The position numbers were made by a program, and so were the translations under genes. From Azospirillum baldaniorum (lineage in GTDB: Bacteria; Pseudomonadota; Alphaproteobacteria; Azospirillales; Azospirillaceae), in contig NZ_CP022253.1 of assembly GCF_003119195.2 (NCBI RefSeq), positions 886,001 to 950,000 on the forward strand: a DNA stretch of 64,000 nt, written 5' to 3'. Below, piece after piece: positions 20,693-29,665 of the stretch. Positions within the stretch are counted from its first letter, which is position 1. Each line of letters opens with the position of its first letter. The notes below the pieces were generated by a model. The model saw nothing but the letters and a program-made list of their open reading frames with translations. It was not told the origin of the DNA and did no database searches.

Positions 20693-22732
20693 TTATTGCG
20701 CGGCCAGCGTCTCCCGGCGGATCTCCACCGCCTTGTCGGCGGCCTTGCCGGTCAGCTCCTGCAGCCGTTCGAAGCTCCAGGTGAAGGTGCCGACGCCGAG
20801 CGACAGGGAGCGCAGCTCGACGATCAGGTCGTGCATCTCGGCCTGCGGCAGATAGGCCTTCACCTCATCCCAGCCCTGCCAGCCGGGGCGCGCGTCGTAA
20901 CCGAGGATCTGCCCGCGCCGCCCGCTGACCAGCCGCTGCACCTTCGAGGTGAAGTCGCTGGGCACGGCGATGGAGACGGTCAGGATCGGCTCCAACAGCA
21001 CCGGCTCGCAGGCCGGAAGCGCCTCGGTCATCGCCTGCCGGGCCACCGTCTTGAAGGCCATCTCGGAGCTGTCCACGGCGTGGAACTGCCCGCCGGTCAG
21101 CTTCACCGCGAAATCGACCACAGGGAAGCCCAGCGGCCCGCGCACCGCGTAGTCGCGCACGCCGGTCTCCACCGCCGGGATGAACTGGCGCGGCACGACG
21201 CCGCCGACGATGCCGTCCTCGAACTGGAAGCCGGTGCCGCGGGGCAGCGGCTTGACCTCGACATGGATGTCGGCGAACTGGCCGTGGCCGCCGGTCTGCC
21301 GCTTGAAGCGGGCGTGGTGGGCCGTGCCCTTGCGGATCGACTCGCGGTAGGGCACCTGCGGCGGCACGCCCTTGACCGTGACGTTGAACTTGTTGCGCAG
21401 CCGGTCCATGGCGATCTGCAGATGGATGTCGCCCTGGCCCCACAGCACCAGCTCGCCGGTGTCGGTGGACTGGTCCAGACGCAGGGACGGGTCCTCCTCG
21501 ACCAGCTTCTGGATGGCCGCGGTCAGCTTCACCTCGTCGTTGCGGTTCTGGGCGTGCAGGGCGAGGCCGAAGACGGGCGGCGGCAGCTCCGGCCACAGCG
21601 CCGACCGGCCCGCGTTGCCCTTGTCGGTCAGCAGGTCGCCGGTCGCCGCCTTGTCGAGCCGGCCGAGCGCCACCACCTCGCCCGGGGCCGCCTGGGACAG
21701 CTTCTCCTGATTGTGGCCCATCATGCGGAAGACGCCGGACACCCGCTCCCCGCCCAGCGTCATGCCGTCGTTGACCGTGCCGCGCCAGACCCGCACGAGG
21801 CTGATCTTGCCGGCGTGGGAGCCGTTCAGCGTCTTGAAGACCTGCGCCGCCACCGTGGCATCCGCCGGGATCCCGGCGCGCTCCGCCGAGGTGGCGACGT
21901 CCGGCCCCTCGTGGCGCAGCGCCTTCAGCAGGCGGCGGATGCCGTTGTCGTTCTCCGCCGAGCCGAAGAAGACCGGGACGATCAGGTCGTCGGCCAGCTC
22001 GCTGGCCAGCCGGTCGTAGACCTCCTGCGTGTCGGGGGCGACGTCCTCCAGCAGCTTTTCCAGAAGCGCGTCGTCATAGTCGGCCACGGCCTCCAGCATC
22101 TCCTGCCGGGCCTCGTGCTCGCGGTCCTTCAGGCTGTCGGGGATCTGGACGAGGTTGGACGGCTTGTGCGGGTTGAAGTGCCAGGCGCGCTCGCTGACCA
22201 GATCGACGAAGCCGGTGATCTTCCCGCCCTCGCGGATCGGCACCTCGCGCAGCACCAGCTTGCGCGCCGACACCGCCTGATAGGCCTGCACCACGTCGCG
22301 CACCCGCAGGTCGCCCAAGCTGTCCACCTTGTTGATGAACAGCAGGTGGGGGATGCGGTTGTCGTCGAGGAACTTGAACAGGGGGGCGAGCAGCACGGCC
22401 TTTTCCGGCGCGGCCTCCGCCACGATCACGGCGACGTCCGCCACCATCAGGGCGCTTTGCGTCTCGCAGGCCAGCTCCACCGAACCGGGGCAGTCGAGCA
22501 CGCTCCAGCGCTCGCCCAGGAACTCGAAGGAGGCGACGTTGACCTCGACGCTCATCTGCCGGGCCTTGGCCTCGGGGGAGCTGTCGCCGACCGCGTTGCC
22601 GTCGCGGACGCTGCCCTTGCGCGTGGTCGCCCCGGCGGCGGACAACAGGCTTTCCAGAAGCGATGTCTTGCCGCTGAGATAGGGGCCGACCAGCGCAGCG
22701 CAGCGGGCCGTCTGGATCTGTGTATGGGTCAT
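20693..22732 (-). CDS. elongation factor G-like protein (EF-G paralogue with degenerate GTPase motifs)
   Basis: The ATG at 22732 is preceded by GGGAGG at good spacing and gives 679 residues; the longer frame upstream is discarded. The EF-G layout is complete: G domain, domains II to V (PRGTGFQFEDGIVGGVVPRQF near 490 in domain IV, LGYDARPGWQGWDEVKAYLP near 620 in domain V). The G motifs deviate. G1 is GPYLSGKT (16-23), switch I has RQMSVE in place of RGITI, and G3 is DCPGS (80-84), with Ser replacing the catalytic His. G4 NKVD (134-137) is intact. A specialised paralogue rather than the main EF-G is inferred. Confidence 0.88.
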   Translation of the reverse strand: MTHTQIQTARCAALVGPYLSGKTSLLESLLSAAGATTRKGSVRDGNAVGDSSPEAKARQMSVEVNVASFEFLGERWSVLDCPGSVELACETQSALMVADVAVIVAEAAPEKAVLLAPLFKFLDDNRIPHLLFINKVDSLGDLRVRDVVQAYQAVSARKLVLREVPIREGGKITGFVDLVSERAWHFNPHKPSNLVQIPDSLKDREHEARQEMLEAVADYDDALLEKLLEDVAPDTQEVYDRLASELADDLIVPVFFGSAENDNGIRRLLKALRHEGPDVATSAERAGIPADATVAAQVFKTLNGSHAGKISLVRVWRGTVNDGMTLGGERVSGVFRMMGHNQEKLSQAAPGEVVALGRLDKAATGDLLTDKGNAGRSALWPELPPPVFGLALHAQNRNDEVKLTAAIQKLVEEDPSLRLDQSTDTGELVLWGQGDIHLQIAMDRLRNKFNVTVKGVPPQVPYRESIRKGTAHHARFKRQTGGHGQFADIHVEVKPLPRGTGFQFEDGIVGGVVPRQFIPAVETGVRDYAVRGPLGFPVVDFAVKLTGGQFHAVDSSEMAFKTVARQAMTEALPACEPVLLEPILTVSIAVPSDFTSKVQRLVSGRRGQILGYDARPGWQGWDEVKAYLPQAEMHDLIVELRSLSLGVGTFTWSFERLQELTGKAADKAVEIRRETLAAQ

Positions 22733-22978
22733 GCACACCTCCCGTATGGCGTCTTCCCGTGTGGGCATCGGCCGGAACGCCGGGTGGCCTGGGTGGGCCG
22801 GGTGGGACGCTGTGGCCGGAAGCACCGGCGGCGCGCATGGCCCTGACAGGGTGCCGGACTGGTCCGGTGCTTTAAAAACAGTGCCTTTTCAAGGTTATGG
22901 TCCACCCGTGGCGGGGGACCTGTCGATGGAAAAAAGGGGCGGCATGACGTCACGCCGCCCCCTCCGGGGTGTCCTTCC

Positions 22979-23902
22979 TCAGGGCGGTCCGTCGGCGTAG
23001 GGCGCCAGGGCCGCCGCGACCACCCGGTGGACGGGCGTCGGCACCCCCAGCTCCGAGCCCAGCTGCACCACCGCCCCGGACAGCCAGGGCAGCTCCAGCC
23101 GCCCGCCCCGCGTCAGGTCGTTCAGCATGGAGGAGGTCATGGCGGGCGGCACGCCGTCGAGCAGCGCCTCGACGCGGGCGACGATGCCGGTGCCCAGATC
23201 GATGTCGCGGGCGCGGGCCAGCCGGGCGACCTCCGCGACCGCATCGAGGAACAGGGCGCGGCTTTCCGGAACGCGGCGGATCACCCCGGCGGGTTGGCGG
23301 GTCAGGGCGGTGACCCCGCTGAAGGGCGCCAGGAAGGCGAACTTCTCCCACTGCGCGCGCAGGATCGCCGCGGAGAGCACCGCCTCGAACCCGGCCGCCT
23401 CGGCCAGCGCGTGGAAGGCGGTCAGCCGGGGGGAGGGGCGCCCGTCCAGCTCCCCGTAGGTCAGGCGGGCCAGCGTCCCGGTGTGGCGGATCACGCCGGG
23501 GGCGGCGATGGTGGCGCCGATGTGGGCGACGCCGCCCGCCACATGCTCCCGCCCCAGGATCTGGCACAGCGTGTCCATGCCGGTGACGCCGTTCTGCACG
23601 GTGACCACCACGGTGCCCGGCTTCACCAGCGGGCGGCAGGCCTCCGCGGCGCGGTCGGTGTCCCACAGCTTGACGGCGAACAGCACGAGGTCCACCGGCC
23701 CGACCTCCGCCGGGTCGTCGGTCGCGCGGACGTCGGTCAGATGCAGGGGTGCGGCCTCGCTCTCGATGCGCAGGCCGTCGCGGCGGATGGCTTCCAGATG
23801 CCGGCCGCGGGCGATGAAATGCACCTCGGCTCCGTGGGTCGCCGCGAGGCGTGCGCCGAAATAGCCGCCGACCGCGCCCGCCCCCATGATTGCGATGCGC
23901 AT
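22979..23902 (-). CDS. 2-dehydropantoate 2-reductase family protein
   Basis: The ATG at 23902, after GGGAGGAGC, gives 307 residues. The N-terminal Rossmann motif MRIAIMGAGAVGGYFGARLA binds NADPH. VQNGVTGMD near 103 and EKFAFLAPFSGVTALTRQP near 190, with the conserved Lys, fit the ketopantoate reductase (PanE/ApbA) family. PanE makes pantoate for coenzyme A synthesis. Many genomes carry several paralogues, so assignment as the biosynthetic enzyme is not certain. The gene stands alone. Confidence 0.85.
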   Translation of the reverse strand: MRIAIMGAGAVGGYFGARLAATHGAEVHFIARGRHLEAIRRDGLRIESEAAPLHLTDVRATDDPAEVGPVDLVLFAVKLWDTDRAAEACRPLVKPGTVVVTVQNGVTGMDTLCQILGREHVAGGVAHIGATIAAPGVIRHTGTLARLTYGELDGRPSPRLTAFHALAEAAGFEAVLSAAILRAQWEKFAFLAPFSGVTALTRQPAGVIRRVPESRALFLDAVAEVARLARARDIDLGTGIVARVEALLDGVPPAMTSSMLNDLTRGGRLELPWLSGAVVQLGSELGVPTPVHRVVAAALAPYADGPP

Positions 23903-24146
23903 GCGTTGCTCCTCCCAAATGCGGTCCGGGCCGGCGCGCACCGTTGGATGGAGCCGATCGATCGGCGGAGGCCGGGCGGGCCTTTGGTGCCGGACGCTGG
24001 GGACAGTGTGGCGCGCGCGGAACTTTGCGGCAATAGGCCGCAGGATTGCGGATTGCCGGAGGCCGACTTTCTTTCGACAGTGAGCGAACCGATCGGCGCC
24101 CCTTTCCGCATCACGTTCCCGCATTGGCCGGTCCGGGGGATTTGCC

Positions 24147-24650
24147 ATGGGATGTGTCATCAGCGCCTTCGTCCGAGTGCCGCCGCTCCGCGTCTTATGG
24201 GTCCTGCTGACCGCCCTTCTGGTCACGACGGTCCACCCCGCGGCTGCCCACGCCCAGCCCGGCGATCCGGAGCGGGAGCAGGTCCGCGCCGTCGCGCTGA
24301 AGGCGGCGGAGCTGATCGCCGCCCGGGGGCTGGAGGCGGCGGCGGCGGCGTTCAACCGCGATGGCGAGTTCAAGCACGGCGCGCTCTACGTCACGGTCAT
24401 CGACTTCGCCGGGGTGTGGAAGGTCTATCCGCCCCGGCCCGCCGGGGTCGGGGTCAGCGTGATCAACGTGAAGGACCCCGACGGACGCGACATCGTCCGC
24501 GACATCCTGTCGGTGGCGCGGGACTCGGGCGAAGGCTGGGTGGAGTACCGCTGGCTGAACCCCGCCAGCGACCGGATCGAGCCGAAGACCACCTTCGTGA
24601 AGCGGGTGCCGGGCCAGGATCTGGTCGCCTATGTCGGGCTGTACCATTGA
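24147..24650 (+). CDS. secreted cache-domain protein
   Basis: This 167-residue protein has a signal peptide or N-terminal anchor (hydrophobic residues 13-35, ending AHA-QP). A single small ligand-binding domain of the cache type follows, with motifs NRDGEFKHGALYVTVIDFAGVWKVYPP, DPDGRDIV, GWVEYRWLNP and TFVKRVPGQDLVAYVGLY. Free-standing cache proteins bind small organic ligands in the periplasm and can feed membrane sensors; the ligand is unknown. It is divergent from the ketopantoate reductase-like gene. Confidence 0.78.
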   Translation: MGCVISAFVRVPPLRVLWVLLTALLVTTVHPAAAHAQPGDPEREQVRAVALKAAELIAARGLEAAAAAFNRDGEFKHGALYVTVIDFAGVWKVYPPRPAGVGVSVINVKDPDGRDIVRDILSVARDSGEGWVEYRWLNPASDRIEPKTTFVKRVPGQDLVAYVGLYH

Positions 24651-24675
24651 CGGCGCGCGGCCGCGTGTTCGGGGT

Positions 24676-24701
24676 GCCCGATCCCGATGCCCGATCCCGA
24701 T
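24676..24701. repeat. two tandem 13-base repeats
   Basis: GCCCGATCCCGAT occurs twice in a row directly after the cache-protein gene. Nothing else marks it; probably slippage. Confidence 0.7.
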
Positions 24702-24813
24702 GCTTGATACGGACGCTGTTGCGGCGCACATCTTGACCCGCACCGGGCGCGCCCAAGCTTGTCGGGGTGGCCTTCACGGCATGCCGGGGCATGCGGGTTG
24801 CGCAGGGCTGCTT

Positions 24814-24830
24814 TTTAGAAAGTTTCTAAA
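24814..24830. promoter_or_regulatory. Irr-box-like operator upstream of dps
   Basis: TTTAGAA-AGT-TTCTAAA is a perfect inverted repeat and matches the iron control element bound by the Fur-family regulator Irr in alphaproteobacteria (TTTAGAA-N3-TTCTAAA). It lies 85 bases before the dps start, where it could overlap the promoter. Iron- or heme-dependent control of dps is inferred. Confidence 0.75.
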
Positions 24831-24915
24831 GTAGGGTCTTTACCCGGGGCGCAGCGGGGCGTAGCCTCGATTGCAGCCAAGAATGGAAGACAACCCCTCG
24901 GAGGATTGGGAAACC

Positions 24916-25383
24916 ATGCAGATCGACATCGGGATCGCGGAAGCCGACCGCAAGGCCATTGCCGAAGGCCTGAACAACGTGCTCGCCGACACCTTCGCCC
25001 TGTACCTGAAGACGCACTCCTTCCACTGGAACGTCACGGGGCCGATGTTCAACACGCTCCACACCATGTTCATGACCCAGTACACGGAGCTGTGGACCGC
25101 CCTGGACGAGGTGGCGGAGCGCATCCGCGCCCTCGGCTATCCGGCGCCGGGCAGCTTCTCGCAGTTCACCAAGCTCGCCTCGATCAAGGAGGAGCAGGGC
25201 GTTCCGAACGCGCAGGAGATGCTGCGCCAGCTCGTCGAGGGGCACGAGGCCGTCGCCCGCACCGCCCGGAAGGTCTTCCCGACCGCCGAGGAGGCCAACG
25301 ACCAGCCGACCGCCGACCTGCTGACCCAGCGCCTGCAGATCCACGAGAAGACCGCCTGGATGCTGCGCTCCATGCTGGAGTAG
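24916..25383 (+). CDS. dps: Dps-family ferritin-like DNA-protection protein
   Basis: I choose the ATG at 24916 (155 residues), which has GGAGG upstream and gives the usual Dps start; an ATG at 24883 is in frame. The ferroxidase residues sit in [14 protein letters not shown] and in [17 protein letters not shown]. Dps stores iron as ferric mineral using peroxide and coats DNA in stress. The Irr-box upstream links it to iron control. A strong terminator follows, so it is monocistronic. Confidence 0.93.
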   Translation: MQIDIGIAEADRKAIAEGLNNVLADTFALYLKTHSFHWNVTGPMFNTLHTMFMTQYTELWTALDEVAERIRALGYPAPGSFSQFTKLASIKEEQGVPNAQEMLRQLVEGHEAVARTARKVFPTAEEANDQPTADLLTQRLQIHEKTAWMLRSMLE

Positions 25384-25426
25384 TCGGCGCTGAACAGCGG
25401 TTCGCGATTCGACTTTGTGATTCGGC

Positions 25427-25463
25427 GGGGCGCCGTCCTTCGGGGCGGCGCCCCGTCCTTTTT
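25427..25463 (+). terminator. rho-independent terminator of dps
   Basis: A 9-base-pair stem (GGGGCGCCG / CGGCGCCCC) with a 10-base loop is followed by GTCCTTTTT. It closes the dps transcript. Confidence 0.85.
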
Positions 25464-25546
25464 GGGCCGAACACAACAACAGGGGAAACAACCGGGCGGG
25501 ACCGCGCGTTCTCCTTGGATGTCCGATGGACGCGGGAGAGGGCGCC

Positions 25547-26002
25547 ATGGCCTCCTACAATTACGACCGAGCGCGGGGAGCGGACCGGGCGGCGACGGGC
25601 GGGCAGGATGTCCTGCTGCTGGCCGCGCGGCTGCTGATCGGGGCGATTTTCGTGCAGAGCGGCTTCGGCAAGCTGATGGACCTCGGCGCCTTCGCCGGGA
25701 GCCTGGAAGGGCAGGGGCTGCCCATGCCGATGCTGTTGGCCGCGCTGGGCGGTGCGGTGGAGTGCTTCGGCGGTCTGGCCGTGGTGCTGGGGGCCTGGAC
25801 GCGGCTGGCCGCGGCGGCGGTGGTCCTCTTCACCATCATGGCGACGCTGATCGCCCACCGCTATTGGGCCTACCCGCCGGAGGCCCAGGGGATGCAGCGC
25901 ATCCAGTTCATGAAGAACCTCGCCATCATCGGCGGCTTCCTCGCGCTGATCGCCGCCGGAGCCGGGCGGTTCAGCGTCGATGGAATGATGAAGCGGCGGT
26001 AG
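25547..26002 (+). CDS. DoxX family membrane protein
   Basis: The ATG at 25547 follows GGGAGAGGG and gives 151 residues with four hydrophobic helices. The first carries the DoxX hallmark RLLIGAIFVQSGFGKL. DoxX proteins are small quinone-associated membrane proteins often tied to oxidative stress or thiol metabolism; the exact reaction is not defined. A short GC hairpin separates it from the convergent trxB. An upstream in-frame ATG at 25526 is less likely. Confidence 0.85.
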   Translation: MASYNYDRARGADRAATGGQDVLLLAARLLIGAIFVQSGFGKLMDLGAFAGSLEGQGLPMPMLLAALGGAVECFGGLAVVLGAWTRLAAAAVVLFTIMATLIAHRYWAYPPEAQGMQRIQFMKNLAIIGGFLALIAAGAGRFSVDGMMKRR

Positions 26003-26005
26003 GAA

Positions 26006-26025
26006 GGGGCCGGTCGCCCGGCCCC
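26006..26025. terminator. GC hairpin between convergent doxX-like gene and trxB
   Basis: GGGGCCGG and CCGGCCCC pair around a TCGC loop in the 36-base gap between the two convergent genes. No T-run follows on either side, so a terminator role is tentative. Confidence 0.45.
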
Positions 26026-26038
26026 CGCCAAAAATGGC

Positions 26039-27025
26039 TTACCAGTTGCCCGCCGGGCTCGGCTCGCCCTCGTGGTGGGCCAGCCAGCGCTCGGCCTCCA
26101 GGGCGGCCATGCAGCCCATGCCGGCGGCGGTGACGGCCTGCCGGTAGATCTTGTCCTTCACGTCGCCCGCGGCGAAAACGCCGGGCACGTTGGTGGCCGT
26201 CGAATCGGGGGCGGTGACGATGTAGCCCTCGGAGTCGGTCTCCACCTTGCCCTGGAAGACGGCGGTGGCCGGGACATGGCCGATGGCGACGAAGACGCCG
26301 GCCACCGGGATCACCCGCTCCTCGCCCGACTTCACGTTCTTCACGCGCACGCCGGTGACGCCGCGCGGGTTGCCCAGCGAGCCGTCGCCCTCGCCGACGA
26401 TCTCCTCGACGACGCTGTCCCAGACGACCTCGATCTTGGGGTTGCGGAACAGCCGGTCCTGCATGATCCGCTCGGCGCGGAAGCTGTCGCGGCGGTGGAT
26501 GACCGTCACCTTGGAGGCGTGGTTGGTGAGGTACAGCGCCTCCTCCACCGCGGAGTTGCCGCCGCCGATCACCGCGATCTCCTTGCCGCGGAAGAAGAAG
26601 CCGTCGCAGGTGGCGCAGGCCGACACGCCGAAGCCGCGGTAGATCTCCTCGCTGGAGATGCCCAGCCAGCGCGCCTGCGCGCCGGTCGCGATGATGACGC
26701 TGTCGGCGGTGTAGGTGTCGCCCGAGTCGCCCTTGCAGACGAAGGGGCGCTGGCTGAAGTCGACGTCGGTGATCAGGTCGAAGACCATCTTGGTCCCGAC
26801 ATGCTCCGCCTGCTTCTGCATCTGCTCCATCAGCCACGGCCCCTGGATGGGGTCGGCGAAGCCGGGATAATTCTCGACGTCGGTGGTGATCATGAGCTGG
26901 CCGCCCGGCTGCATCCCCTGCACCATCAGCGGCTGCAGGTTGGCGCGCGCCGCGTAGATGGCCGCGGTGTAGCCGGCAGGACCGGCGCCGATGATGAGAA
27001 CCTTGGTGTGGTGGGTGCTGGGCAT
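26039..27025 (-). CDS. trxB: thioredoxin-disulfide reductase
   Basis: The ATG at 27025 gives 328 residues, the normal TrxB length. The FAD site IIGAGPAGYTAA is at the N-terminus and the redox pair is in ACATCDGFFF near residue 140. The NADPH site is VIGGGNSAVEEAL near 158, and a second FAD motif PGVFAAGDVKD lies near 285. It reduces thioredoxin with NADPH in the cytoplasm. The frame continues upstream but without the family's N-terminus. Confidence 0.95.
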   Translation of the reverse strand: MPSTHHTKVLIIGAGPAGYTAAIYAARANLQPLMVQGMQPGGQLMITTDVENYPGFADPIQGPWLMEQMQKQAEHVGTKMVFDLITDVDFSQRPFVCKGDSGDTYTADSVIIATGAQARWLGISSEEIYRGFGVSACATCDGFFFRGKEIAVIGGGNSAVEEALYLTNHASKVTVIHRRDSFRAERIMQDRLFRNPKIEVVWDSVVEEIVGEGDGSLGNPRGVTGVRVKNVKSGEERVIPVAGVFVAIGHVPATAVFQGKVETDSEGYIVTAPDSTATNVPGVFAAGDVKDKIYRQAVTAAGMGCMAALEAERWLAHHEGEPSPAGNW

Positions 27026-27184
27026 CGCTCTGTCCGTCACGATCTGATCTGATGCGGACCATAGGGCCGCGCCGAACATATGGTCCAGTTCCGACGCGCT
27101 GTCATCGGAAAGCCTGCCATGCCGGCCCATCATGGTGACGATGCCTCACCCCGACCACCTGGGGGACCACCCGGGGAATGCCCC

Positions 27185-27829
27185 TCAATAATGGACCGGC
27201 GCGGTGCCCTTGCGGTTCTTCAGCCAGGCGCCGACGCGGTGGCGCCACTGCTCGTGCCAGATGTAGACGCTGTTGCGGACCCAGTTCATCTGCACGGCGC
27301 GGCGCCGGCCCTCGAAGGAATGGTGCCCGTGCCAGGAGGTGTCGCAGCGGCGGAAGCACAGCAGCGTGCCCTCGTCCGGCGGCACCTCGGCGGCGTAATC
27401 CTCCAGGTTCGGGCTGCGCAGCACGCGCAGGCGCCCGCCCGACGCCTCCCAGGGCGGGTTCATGTAGATCAGGACGGTGACGATCTTGCTGGCCGAATCG
27501 GGATGGATCTTGCCGTCGGTCGCCCGGCACATGCCGCGGGCGGTGAACATGGTCGGGTAGCGCGACAGGTCCAGCCCGAACTTTTCCGAAAAGGCCTGGC
27601 AGACCGCTTCGCCGCGCAGCTCCTCGATCAGGGCGTCGAAGGCCGGCCCCTGCGGGAAGACGCCCAGGGGGATGGAGCCGGGCTTGTCCACCTTGGGATA
27701 GTCGCGGTGCAGCGCCTCCAGATGCTCCCGCTTCACGAAGCCGGGGACGCAGAGGAAGTCGAACGGCTCGTGCTGCAGCGGGGTGGCGCGGAAGCGGTCC
27801 AGATCCAGCATGGAGGTGGGCATGGACAT
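27185..27829 (-). CDS. 2-oxoglutarate/Fe(II)-dependent oxygenase family protein
   Basis: The ATG at 27829 gives 214 residues. The iron-binding facial triad is readable as HPD near residue 110 and the distal His in DTSWHGHHSF. The Arg in EGRRRAVQMNW is suited to bind 2-oxoglutarate. IYMNPPWEASGGRLRVL is the typical strand following HxD. The gene follows another oxygenase of the same fold by 25 bases, and the two are probably co-transcribed. The substrate is unknown; hydroxylation of a peptide or envelope glycan is possible. Confidence 0.78.
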   Translation of the reverse strand: MSMPTSMLDLDRFRATPLQHEPFDFLCVPGFVKREHLEALHRDYPKVDKPGSIPLGVFPQGPAFDALIEELRGEAVCQAFSEKFGLDLSRYPTMFTARGMCRATDGKIHPDSASKIVTVLIYMNPPWEASGGRLRVLRSPNLEDYAAEVPPDEGTLLCFRRCDTSWHGHHSFEGRRRAVQMNWVRNSVYIWHEQWRHRVGAWLKNRKGTAPVHY

Positions 27830-27854
27830 GGGGCGGTCTCCAGACGGCAACAAT

Positions 27855-28511
27855 TCAGGCCACGGGCGTGTCGGGGAAGGCCAGCTCGTGGCGGGCGCGC
27901 CATTCCGGGCCGACATAGTTCACGATGATCGACTTGCGCACGCCGCGGATCGGGCGCGGGGCGAAGCCGTGCCACGTGTTCGTCGCAGGAACGAAGAGCA
28001 ATCCTCCGTTGAAGGCATAGGGCGCGCGGGTGACGACGGTGCGTGTGGCGTCCAGCACGTCGGTGCCCCAGTCGGCGCAGTCCGGCCCCTTGGAGAGATA
28101 GATCAGCATCGTGAATTTCTTCACGCCGATGTCGGTGTGCGGCTCCAGCCAGAAGCCGTCGGTGTCCTGGCAGTATTCGATGCGCAGCGAGGTGCCGGCC
28201 AGATCGACGCCGCAGGTCCGCCGGATCGCCTCCGTCACCGCCCGGCGCTGGAAGGCCGTGGCGACCGCGTCGCAGACGGGATGCTCGGCTCGGCTGCGGG
28301 CGCAGAAATAGCTGCGGGTGGCGTTGTTGGTGTCCCGCTTGCCCATGGTGTCGCCGATCGGCGGCGGTGCCCAGGGCAGGGCGGCGATGCCGTCCGCGGC
28401 CTCGTCGGTGAGCGCGCGCGACAGCAGCCAGTGGCGATAGGGGTCATCCTTGATCAGGGCGTCGTCCAGGCCGCGGATGAAGGCGTCCTGGACCGCGTCA
28501 GGCGAAACCAT
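27855..28511 (-). CDS. 2-oxoglutarate/Fe(II)-dependent oxygenase family protein
   Basis: The ATG at 28511 gives 218 residues. The HxD motif is in EPHTDIGVKKFTMLIYL near residue 123 and the distal His in NTWHGFAPRPIRGVRKS, whose Arg residues can bind 2-oxoglutarate. A double-stranded beta-helix fold is expected. It lies upstream of a related oxygenase in the same direction. An ELM1-like gene sits further upstream. The substrate is unknown, and the sequence similarity between the two oxygenases is mostly in the metal-binding core. Confidence 0.8.
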   Translation of the reverse strand: MVSPDAVQDAFIRGLDDALIKDDPYRHWLLSRALTDEAADGIAALPWAPPPIGDTMGKRDTNNATRSYFCARSRAEHPVCDAVATAFQRRAVTEAIRRTCGVDLAGTSLRIEYCQDTDGFWLEPHTDIGVKKFTMLIYLSKGPDCADWGTDVLDATRTVVTRAPYAFNGGLLFVPATNTWHGFAPRPIRGVRKSIIVNYVGPEWRARHELAFPDTPVA

Positions 28512-28675
28512 GCGAAAAAATCCAATGCGTCCCGTCGATAAAAGGGAATTACCACGGGGCCGCACACGCACTAAATGAAATAACGTTCATGAACCGTTTG
28601 ACAGGATTCTCCTCTGAACAGCATAAGAAAACAACGAAACGTCGTGGCATCCTGGAGCGCTTGGCGACCCGGTTT

Positions 28676-29665
28676 TCAGGCGCCGTGCTTGGCGCGATGG
28701 GCCAGAAGACGGTGCCGCAACTCATCGGCGACTTGCCGGGTGTCGTCCAACGTTGGGTAGGTCCAGTGTTCCAAGGTCCCGGTGAAGGGCCGGGTGATGC
28801 CTTCCTTGTAGAGTTCTTCGTGGAAGCTGCGGAACTTGGGGGAGCCCCCCTCCAGCTCGATCACATAGACCGGCTTTCCGGTGGAGCAGGCTTCCGAGGT
28901 CATGGACACGCTGTCGCAGGTCACCACCACCGCGTCGGCCAGCCCGAGATAAGCGAAATAGGGATTCTCCCCCGTGCCGTCCCACACCTCCGCCGGCAGG
29001 CCGTTCAGGCGCGCGCGCAGGATCGCCTCGTTGTCGGCGCCGGTGCGGCGCGACGGCGTGACCATCAGCCCGGCCCCCTTGCTGCGGGCCAGTTCCGACA
29101 GCTTCTCCGCGACGTCGCCCATGATGGTCGGGGTCAGGGCGTAGACGCCGTTGGTGCCGCCGATCAGCACGGCGACGCGCGGGTGCGGCAGGTCGGCGAG
29201 CCGGGGGGCGTGGCGCTGAGCGGCCTCGGCCAGCAGCTTGGGAGTCACGCGGTGCAGGGCGCCGCGGGTGGCCATGACGTTGGGGCCGCGCAGCCGGTCG
29301 TGGCGGGGCACCACGACGAGGCCGAAATACCGCGGGTTGATCTGCGGGTCCTGGATGTAGACGGTGAAGGTCCGCCCGCGCGACTGCTTGCTGGCGGCCA
29401 GCAACGGCGCGATGGCCTGGCGACCCGAGCCGATCATCAGGTCTGGCCAGGGCGCGCGGATGGAATCGCCCTCCGGCCCGACGGCGAAGCGGTTGCCCAG
29501 CCGCAGGAAGGGGCTGAGCTGGCGCCACGGGCTGCGCAGCCGCACGCGCTTCACGACGGGGGTGAGGCCGAGCGCTTCGGCAAGGCCGATGCACTGGTTT
29601 TCCATGCCGGGCTTGCCGTCCGACACGACCCAGCAGGTAAGGGAACCGGAAATGGTGGAATGCAT
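28676..29665 (-). CDS. mitochondrial fission ELM1 family protein
   Basis: The ATG at 29665 gives 329 residues; a GTG two codons earlier is possible. The sequence has the marks of the ELM1 (DUF1022) family: WVVSDGKPGMENQCIGLAEALG at the start (positions 14 onward), FTVYIQDPQINPRYF near 103, VLIGGTNGVY near 168 and VTCDSVSMTSEACSTGKPVYV near 250. The family looks like a GT-B-fold glycosyltransferase. Bacterial members often sit near envelope genes. Its biochemical role is not established. It is divergent from the Lrp regulator. Confidence 0.85.
   Translation of the reverse strand: MHSTISGSLTCWVVSDGKPGMENQCIGLAEALGLTPVVKRVRLRSPWRQLSPFLRLGNRFAVGPEGDSIRAPWPDLMIGSGRQAIAPLLAASKQSRGRTFTVYIQDPQINPRYFGLVVVPRHDRLRGPNVMATRGALHRVTPKLLAEAAQRHAPRLADLPHPRVAVLIGGTNGVYALTPTIMGDVAEKLSELARSKGAGLMVTPSRRTGADNEAILRARLNGLPAEVWDGTGENPYFAYLGLADAVVVTCDSVSMTSEACSTGKPVYVIELEGGSPKFRSFHEELYKEGITRPFTGTLEHWTYPTLDDTRQVADELRHRLLAHRAKHGA

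Noticed and set aside
25407..25418. ACAAAGTCGAAT as another copy of the alcohol regulon motif
   Set aside because: It differs by one base from the core, lies between dps and its terminator, and has no alcohol-related gene nearby. Chance is likely.
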